10,506 nt of DNA, taken from contig JALOCD010000130.1 in NCBI GenBank assembly GCA_023228025.1, forward strand, positions 1 to 10,506, read 5' to 3'. Below, in pieces: positions 6,843-10,506 of this stretch. Source of the DNA: Prolixibacteraceae bacterium. Its GTDB lineage: Bacteria > Bacteroidota > Bacteroidia > Bacteroidales > Prolixibacteraceae. Numbering within the stretch: position 1 is the stretch's first letter; every line of letters begins with the position of its first letter. The notes below the pieces were generated by a model, which had not been told where the DNA came from, searched no databases, and was given only the letters and a program-made list of their open reading frames with translations. The translations under genes were made by a program, and so were the position numbers.

Positions 6843-6873
6843 ACAAGATAGTGCAGAAATTCGAATTTTACAA
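6843..6873 (-). promoter_or_regulatory. Candidate Bacteroidota promoter of the orphan gene
   Basis: On the - strand a TTG (6873-6871) is followed after 20 bases by TATCTTGT (6850-6843), close to the -33 TTTG / -7 TAnnTTTG pattern of the Bacteroidota primary sigma factor. Transcription would begin near 6836, giving a leader of roughly 27 bases that contains the AGGAGG site. The -7 box is imperfect. Confidence 0.4.
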
Positions 6874-6927
6874 TGAAATAATTAAATAATTTAAAATATT
6901 TCACATAAATTTCATAATGACACAGGA

Positions 6928-6945
6928 GCCGCCCGGCCGGGCGGC
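6928..6945. repeat. Perfect 18-bp GC-only palindrome
   Basis: GCCGCCCGGCCGGGCGGC is self-complementary over its whole length and made only of G and C, beside strongly AT-rich DNA (6855-6920). It marks the right-hand (3') edge of the GC-rich block on the - strand. No T-run follows on either strand, so it is not a standard terminator. It could be an RNA end structure, a protein site, or the boundary of an inserted element. Confidence 0.75.
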
Positions 6946-6960
6946 CAGATAGGAGGGGGT

Positions 6961-6999
6961 TAAAAACACAAATGGGAACAAATCTTTTGAATTTGTCCC
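6961..6999 (-). terminator. Terminator-like hairpin at the 3' end of the proposed RNA
   Basis: On the - strand, bases 6999-6991 pair with 6983-6974 (nine pairs with one bulged base, GGGACAAAT against ATTTGTTCCC) around a 7-base loop. A T-rich tract reading ATTTGTGTTTTTA follows at 6973-6961. TAGGA at 6950-6954 can also pair with TCCTA at 7002-7006, so an alternative, larger stem competes with it. The tail is interrupted, so termination strength is uncertain. Confidence 0.5.
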
Positions 7000-7585
7000 C
7001 ATCCTACCTGACAAGCGAACTTGCCATGGTGCCAGGCTACGGTTATTGCGGCTGGCCTTCCTGCATTGACGGTGCTTGCGCTTTGTTTTCTGCTTTCCGA
7101 CCCATACCTTCCGTTACAACCTGTTACAGTTGTAATTTCCGGCTCTCCATTCGGAATCCTTGCGGATCCCTTCCCTGAGGGAGTTGCTTCCGGTCCTTCC
7201 GGCCATTCCATCTTGCGATGAACCGGCTTTTAGGGTACTTCCGCCGTCCTGAGACTTTGGTTTCCTTCGAAAACTTCGTGAGACTTGCGTCTCTCTCCGT
7301 TATTCGCCTTTGGCCTCAACTACCTGAAGAACGTTGTGCCTTTTTCCTGCCGGCCGTTGGATGCACGCCCAAACTTGCATTTGGGTTGCGTTTCTATAGC
7401 TACAACAAGGATAAGAACACTCAGCACTTTTTGGTGGCCCGGATAACATCGGATTGCTCCTTGTGATCCTGAACTCCGGCCCGTCTGTGATGCAGATCTT
7501 GCGATCCGTTCGATTTGTCCTCCAGTTTAATTAAAAACTTTTGGCCGCTTCCACCATTTTCGGGCGACCCTTTATGGCTGACCTG
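6961..7585 (-). ncRNA. Proposed large structured non-coding RNA (or RNA part of a decayed retroelement)
   Basis: This block is clearly GC-richer than its flanks and has only short, unconvincing frames. Read on the - strand it contains five hairpins capped by GCAA, a GNRA tetraloop, with loops at 7499-7502 (6 bp), 7375-7378 (7 bp), 7285-7288 (5 bp), 7213-7216 (6 bp) and 7160-7163 (7 bp). There is a 6-bp hairpin capped by UUCG at 7016-7019. Further stems pair 7114-7120 with 7129-7135 and 7190-7193 with 7199-7202. On the + strand the same loops read UUGC, which is not a stable tetraloop class, so the - strand is the likely RNA. A -7 box lies at its 5' side (7592-7599) and a terminator-like hairpin at its 3' side. 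A possible 7-bp closing stem joins 7542-7548 with 6941-6947, which would extend the RNA past the terminator. I cannot name the family. Group II intron domains I-IV are the main alternative, but I found no domain V and no reverse transcriptase. End positions are estimates. Confidence 0.5.
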
Positions 7586-7591
7586 ATGTAT

Positions 7592-7599
7592 CAAATATA
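7592..7599 (-). promoter_or_regulatory. -7 promoter box upstream of the proposed RNA
   Basis: The - strand reads TATATTTG, an exact match to the Bacteroidota -7 consensus TAnnTTTG. Transcription would start near 7585, just before the GC-rich structured block. No TTG sits at the usual 19-21 base spacing upstream (TTGs occur too close, at 7614-7612, and too far, at 7636-7633), so the -33 half is missing. AT-rich DNA gives such boxes by chance. Confidence 0.35.
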
Positions 7600-7660
7600 T
7601 AATTATGATTCCAATCCTGCTATCTTTTTGAGCAAATTGTATAAACCATGTATGAACCAT

Positions 7661-7684
7661 AGTTATCAACAATTGTTAATAACT
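7661..7684. promoter_or_regulatory. 24-bp near-perfect palindrome, candidate operator
   Basis: AGTTAT-C-AACAATTGTT-A-ATAACT is symmetrical except for one mismatched pair (7667/7678). It lies between the divergent - strand RNA promoter (about 70 bases upstream of the predicted start) and the + strand sugar operon (about 230 bases upstream of its promoter). A dimeric repressor or activator could bind here. It contains TTATCAACA, one base from the DnaA box, but nothing else suggests a replication origin. Confidence 0.45.
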
Positions 7685-7889
7685 TATTTGCGACAATTTT
7701 TGGACTGATAATTGAGAATTGACAGCTGGCAAATGAAAATCAAAGTATTCAAAAGTCTAAACCAGGATCCAATATTTTGACAACGAGAAATATACTCATC
7801 AACCCATTATTTTGGGCTGACCCTATAAATTACCCCAAACAGTTAAAATATATTAATAAATTGATTATTAATTGGATTTAATTCTGCTG
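7685..7889. other. AT-rich intergenic DNA upstream of the glycosidase-permease operon
   Basis: I see no gene, RNA or clear repeat here. It is probably the regulatory region of the operon starting at 7911. Several A/T runs (for example around 7845-7880) could bend the DNA or help promoter melting. Confidence 0.5.
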
Positions 7890-7897
7890 TATTTTTG
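7890..7897 (+). promoter_or_regulatory. -7 promoter box of the glycosidase-permease operon
   Basis: TATTTTTG matches TAnnTTTG exactly. A TTG at 7872-7874 is 15 bases upstream, shorter than usual. Transcription from about 7902 would leave only about nine bases before ATG 7911 but about 27 before ATG 7929, which favours the later start if this promoter is real. Confidence 0.45.
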
Positions 7898-7910
7898 ATT
7901 AATTCGCAAA

Positions 7911-9185
7911 ATGGAGATTAGATCAGTGATGAGCAGGTATTTCAATTTGCATATTAAACTTTCGACTGTAATCAGAATAATATTTCTGATACTGCTCCTT
8001 CCATTTTCACCTGCCTCAAGTGAGGCTCAAAAGACTCAATCTTCATATGGCGCCGACGGGATGATGAATATCCATGGTAAGCGCACATTCCTACTTGGAT
8101 TGTACCAAAGACCAATTCAACCAAAAAGTTTGGAAACAATGGTCAAAACCGGTTTCAACCTGGTTAATTTACCTACTGACATTACAACGCTTGATTCGGC
8201 AAAAGCAGCCGGAATTAATACATGGGTTACTCTTGGGACCATTGATCCCGCAAAAAGGAAAGAATCATGGAAGAAAATCAAACAATCTGTCGCTTTACTT
8301 AAAAATCATCCCTCCATCCTGGCATATGAACTGGCCGACGAGCCGGCCTACACCTGGAACAGCACCCAATTGAGGATACTTCCCGCCATCATGACGGAAA
8401 CCCGCGATTCGGTCAAAAAAGCCGATCCAGAACATCTGATCTATTTAAACCATGCTCCGGTCAATCTGGTTGAGACGATGAAGCAATACAACCCATCGAA
8501 CGATATCACCGCCTGCGACATCTATCCTGTCATTCCTGCCGGTATCAAACCTATGTACGCATTGAATGCGGATGGAAATCAGGGGGACCTTCCCAATACC
8601 ACGCTAAGCCAGGTTGGGGATTATGTCGATAAAATGCGTCAGGTATGTGGTCCAAACCGGCCTCTACTGATGGTTTTGCAAGGATTTGCCTGGGAGATGC
8701 TGAGGCCTGCAGCCGAGAGAGACAGCTCTAAGATCCGCTATCCGACTTACGAGGAATCGTGGTTTATGGCATGGGATGCCATTCTGCATGGCGCCAATGG
8801 ACTGATCTGGTGGGGGACCGCATTCACTCCGCCAGGACATCCCTTTCACAAAGATTTGGCAAGAGTCGTTAACAATCTCGCCTCCATCAACAGCATTCTT
8901 TCACTGCCCTCCACATCCTACCCCATTCTATTTAGGTATCAGGAAATGGGCCACTCTATCATTAAAGGAATCGTGGTAATGGTTAAACAAGACGGAAAGA
9001 CCTCCTGGTTATTCACGGCCAATACAGAACGCTATCCTGTTAAGGCAGATATCATCTTGCCTTGCGGGTCGAAAAAGGCAGAAGTACTGTTCGAGAACAG
9101 AAAGGTTAACATTCAAAACAACAATCTGACAGAAAGTTACAAACCCTACGAGGTCCATTTATACAAATTGACACCAAACAACTGA
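7911..9185 (+). CDS. Secreted TIM-barrel glycoside hydrolase-like protein (clan GH-A-like)
   Basis: The 424-residue protein has an N-terminal export signal (hydrophobic about 19-33, then PASSEAQ), so it acts in the periplasm or on the surface. The body reads as a (beta/alpha)8 barrel: GFNLVNLPTD (81-90), AGINTWVTLG (100-109), HPSILAYELADEP (133-145), ACDIYPV (201-207), PLLMVLQGFAW (251-261) and GANGLIWWGTAF (295-306). In GH-A-like glycosidases the beta-4 strand ends in a [N/D]EP motif whose Glu is the acid/base; here that is Glu144. I cannot identify a certain nucleophile: Gln257 sits where a Glu might be expected. Residues 335-424 look like a C-terminal beta domain. The sugar permease starts two bases after the stop, pointing to uptake of the released sugar. 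The substrate is unknown. An alternative start at 7929 (GGAG 12 bases upstream) gives a shorter signal peptide and is about equally likely. Confidence 0.75.
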   Translation: MEIRSVMSRYFNLHIKLSTVIRIIFLILLLPFSPASSEAQKTQSSYGADGMMNIHGKRTFLLGLYQRPIQPKSLETMVKTGFNLVNLPTDITTLDSAKAAGINTWVTLGTIDPAKRKESWKKIKQSVALLKNHPSILAYELADEPAYTWNSTQLRILPAIMTETRDSVKKADPEHLIYLNHAPVNLVETMKQYNPSNDITACDIYPVIPAGIKPMYALNADGNQGDLPNTTLSQVGDYVDKMRQVCGPNRPLLMVLQGFAWEMLRPAAERDSSKIRYPTYEESWFMAWDAILHGANGLIWWGTAFTPPGHPFHKDLARVVNNLASINSILSLPSTSYPILFRYQEMGHSIIKGIVVMVKQDGKTSWLFTANTERYPVKADIILPCGSKKAEVLFENRKVNIQNNNLTESYKPYEVHLYKLTPNN

Positions 9186-9187
9186 AA

Positions 9188-10378
9188 ATGAAGCATCAAT
9201 ACAAGCCGCTACTTTTACTCTCCCTGATGTTTTTCATGGTTGGATCTCTCTTCTGCATGAACGACATATTGTTGCCATCACTGATTACCCATTTCAAGCT
9301 GAATTATACCCAGGCAACCATGATTCAGTTTACCTTTTACCTTACCTACATCATTTTTCCAATTCCCATCGCCTGGATGATTCATCGATACGGCTACAAA
9401 ATCAGCCTGCTTACAGCGGTGGTTACCTGTGCCGTAGGGTGCGCACTGTTCTTCCCTGCAAAAATTTTCGACTCCTATCCTTTGGTCCTTGCTGCAATTT
9501 TTGTCATTTCTACCGGATTAACCATCATCAATGTGGCCGCCAACCCATTTGCTTCGATGCTTGGAGATCCGGAAGGAGCGCATCAGCGGATCAATTTTGT
9601 ACAGGTGTTTTCAAGGGTTGGATATGCCGTTACACCTGCCGTTGCCACCACACTGATATACAACCAGATCGGCGAGATCAGGTACCATTTCCCATATCTT
9701 CTGCTAGCCGCAGTTTTGTTGATGATTGCACTTTTGATGTTTGTGTCGAAATTGCCTTCCATGAAACCAGAAGAGGGTGACAAATTCACACTTAAGGGTA
9801 TCATGAGTGAGGGATATTCACACAAGCACCTATTTTATGGCGTTTTTGCCATGTTCTTTTACATGGGGGCGGAGGCATCCACCTGCGGGTTCTTTATCCC
9901 CTATTTGAAAACAGTACTGGGATTTACCGATCAGAAAGCTGCCAGTTACCTTACCCTCTATTATATTTTTACCGCTGTGATGGGCATTTTGGCGGTTGTT
10001 GCACTTAAATATGTCAAAGCGCACAAGCTGGTCGGCTTTTTTGGCATCGGTATGATCCTGCTCTATCTGCTTGCTATCGCATTCAATACCGGTTACAATG
10101 AATTCATTCTGGCCGGACTCGGACTTTTCCTGTCCATTATGTTCCCGACAATTTTCAGTCTGGCCATCGAAGATATTGGCTCATTCACAGGCAAAGGTTC
10201 GGCCCTGCTCAATTTTGCAATCGTCGGAGGGTCCGTCTTTCCTCCAATTCAGGGTATGATTGCCGATGCCCATGGCGTTCAGGTTTCCTACGTTATTCCG
10301 CTCTTTTGTTTCGTAATGGTAACAATTTATGCATTCTATTTTACAAGGGAACCGCTGCAAAGGAGATATGAGTTATGA
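9188..10378 (+). CDS. FHS-family MFS sugar:H+ symporter (FucP/GluP-like)
   Basis: The 396-residue protein has about twelve hydrophobic helices in two halves, joined by a cytoplasmic loop near 188-210 (SKLPSMKPEEGDKF). It resembles the fucose/glucose/galactose:H+ symporter family. Family-like features are NDILLP (25-30) in helix 1, the IQFTFYLTYIIFPIPIAW helix 2, HRYGYK (66-71) between helices 2 and 3, and ANPFASMLGDPEGAHQRINFVQVFSRVG (118-145), which matches the NPY...LG...R.N..Q.FN..G signature. In FucP the helix-1 Asp is part of the proton pathway; Asp26 corresponds. It starts two bases after the glycosidase stop, so the two form an operon for release and uptake of a sugar. The specific sugar cannot be read from sequence alone. 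The last three codons and the stop lie in the first units of the repeat array, so the tail (RYEL) is repeat-encoded and may not be the ancestral C-terminus. Confidence 0.88.
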   Translation: MKHQYKPLLLLSLMFFMVGSLFCMNDILLPSLITHFKLNYTQATMIQFTFYLTYIIFPIPIAWMIHRYGYKISLLTAVVTCAVGCALFFPAKIFDSYPLVLAAIFVISTGLTIINVAANPFASMLGDPEGAHQRINFVQVFSRVGYAVTPAVATTLIYNQIGEIRYHFPYLLLAAVLLMIALLMFVSKLPSMKPEEGDKFTLKGIMSEGYSHKHLFYGVFAMFFYMGAEASTCGFFIPYLKTVLGFTDQKAASYLTLYYIFTAVMGILAVVALKYVKAHKLVGFFGIGMILLYLLAIAFNTGYNEFILAGLGLFLSIMFPTIFSLAIEDIGSFTGKGSALLNFAIVGGSVFPPIQGMIADAHGVQVSYVIPLFCFVMVTIYAFYFTREPLQRRYEL

Positions 10379-10495
10379 GATATGAGTTATGAGATATGAG
10401 TTATGAGATATGAGTTATGAGTTATGAGTTATGAGATATGAGTTATGAGTTATGAGATATGAGTTATGAGTTATGAGTTATGAGTTATGAGATAA
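10363..10495 (+). repeat. Tandem 7-base repeat array GAGTTAT / GAGATAT
   Basis: Eighteen consecutive 7-base units run from 10363 to 10488, each GAGTTAT or GAGATAT, followed by a variant GAGATAA. The first eight units alternate A and T forms (a 14-base period); later units form 21-base groups before a run of four T forms. TGA appears once per unit, so every reading frame is closed within 21 bases, and the permease stop codon (10376-10378) is one of these. No hairpin or spacer pattern is present, so this is not a CRISPR. It continues nearly to the window edge. Confidence 0.95.
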
Positions 10496-10506
10496 ATGAA
10501 ATGAGA

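Noticed and set aside
6483..6851. A 122-residue + strand frame opposite the orphan gene
   Set aside because: It starts close to the cytochrome terminator, has no ribosome binding site, and overlaps a - strand gene with AGGAGG, promoter and terminator.
6960..7466. Several 66-83 residue frames on both strands in the GC-rich block
   Set aside because: They overlap each other, lack start signals and have unnatural compositions (Pro/Ser/Cys-rich); the hairpin pattern explains the block better.
6928..7585. rRNA, RNase P RNA, tmRNA or tRNA
   Set aside because: None of the universally conserved core segments of these RNAs (such as the tmRNA tRNA-like ends or the RNase P core) can be seen on either strand.
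6928..7585. Complete group II intron
   Set aside because: No 5' GUGYG, no domain V-like 34-base hairpin and no reverse transcriptase were found; a partial or decayed intron remains possible.
7661..7684. Replication origin based on a DnaA-box-like TTATCAACA
   Set aside because: Only one or two imperfect boxes, no dnaA/dnaN neighbours and no box cluster.
10363..10495. CRISPR array
   Set aside because: The units are 7 bases, contiguous and without unique spacers; no cas gene is present.

Overview
The window looks like a chromosomal segment of an anaerobic or facultative Bacteroidota (Bacteroidales/Marinilabiliales-like). The grounds are the AT-rich intergenic DNA, mostly absent Shine-Dalgarno sequences, -7 promoter boxes of the Bacteroidota form TAnnTTTG, an FHS-type sugar permease, and protein families typical of that phylum. 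No taxonomic marker gene is present, so this is inference.

Region 1 (1-6434) is a respiratory electron-transfer locus on the + strand. It begins with the tail of a beta-barrel-like protein and a terminator. An operon-like run follows: a membrane-anchored heptaheme cytochrome c, a four-helix cytochrome b, a Tat-exported PsrB/DsrO-type iron-sulfur protein, a ten-helix NrfD/PsrC-type quinol protein, and an unrecognised exported protein with a C-terminal membrane anchor. Two small monoheme class I cytochromes c, about 82% identical to each other, follow; each is closed by its own strong terminator. No molybdopterin or other catalytic subunit is present in the window. The simplest reading is a membrane complex that exchanges electrons between menaquinol and a chain of c-type hemes, built from the same module types as DsrMKJOP, Hmc and similar complexes but not matching any of them exactly.

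Region 2 (6435-7910) is on the - strand and unusual. It holds a 110-residue orphan gene with a textbook AGGAGG ribosome binding site. Upstream of it lies a GC-rich block of about 600 bases with no credible protein. Read on the - strand, this block contains five hairpins capped by GCAA tetraloops, one capped by UUCG, a terminator-like hairpin and a -7 promoter box at the far end. I propose a large structured non-coding RNA (or the RNA part of a decayed retroelement).

Region 3 (7890-10506) is a + strand two-gene operon: a secreted TIM-barrel glycosidase-like protein followed two bases later by an FHS-family sugar/H+ symporter. It ends in a long array of 7-base repeats that begins inside the last codons of the permease gene. 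A second, unrelated 7-base repeat array lies inside the respiratory operon.
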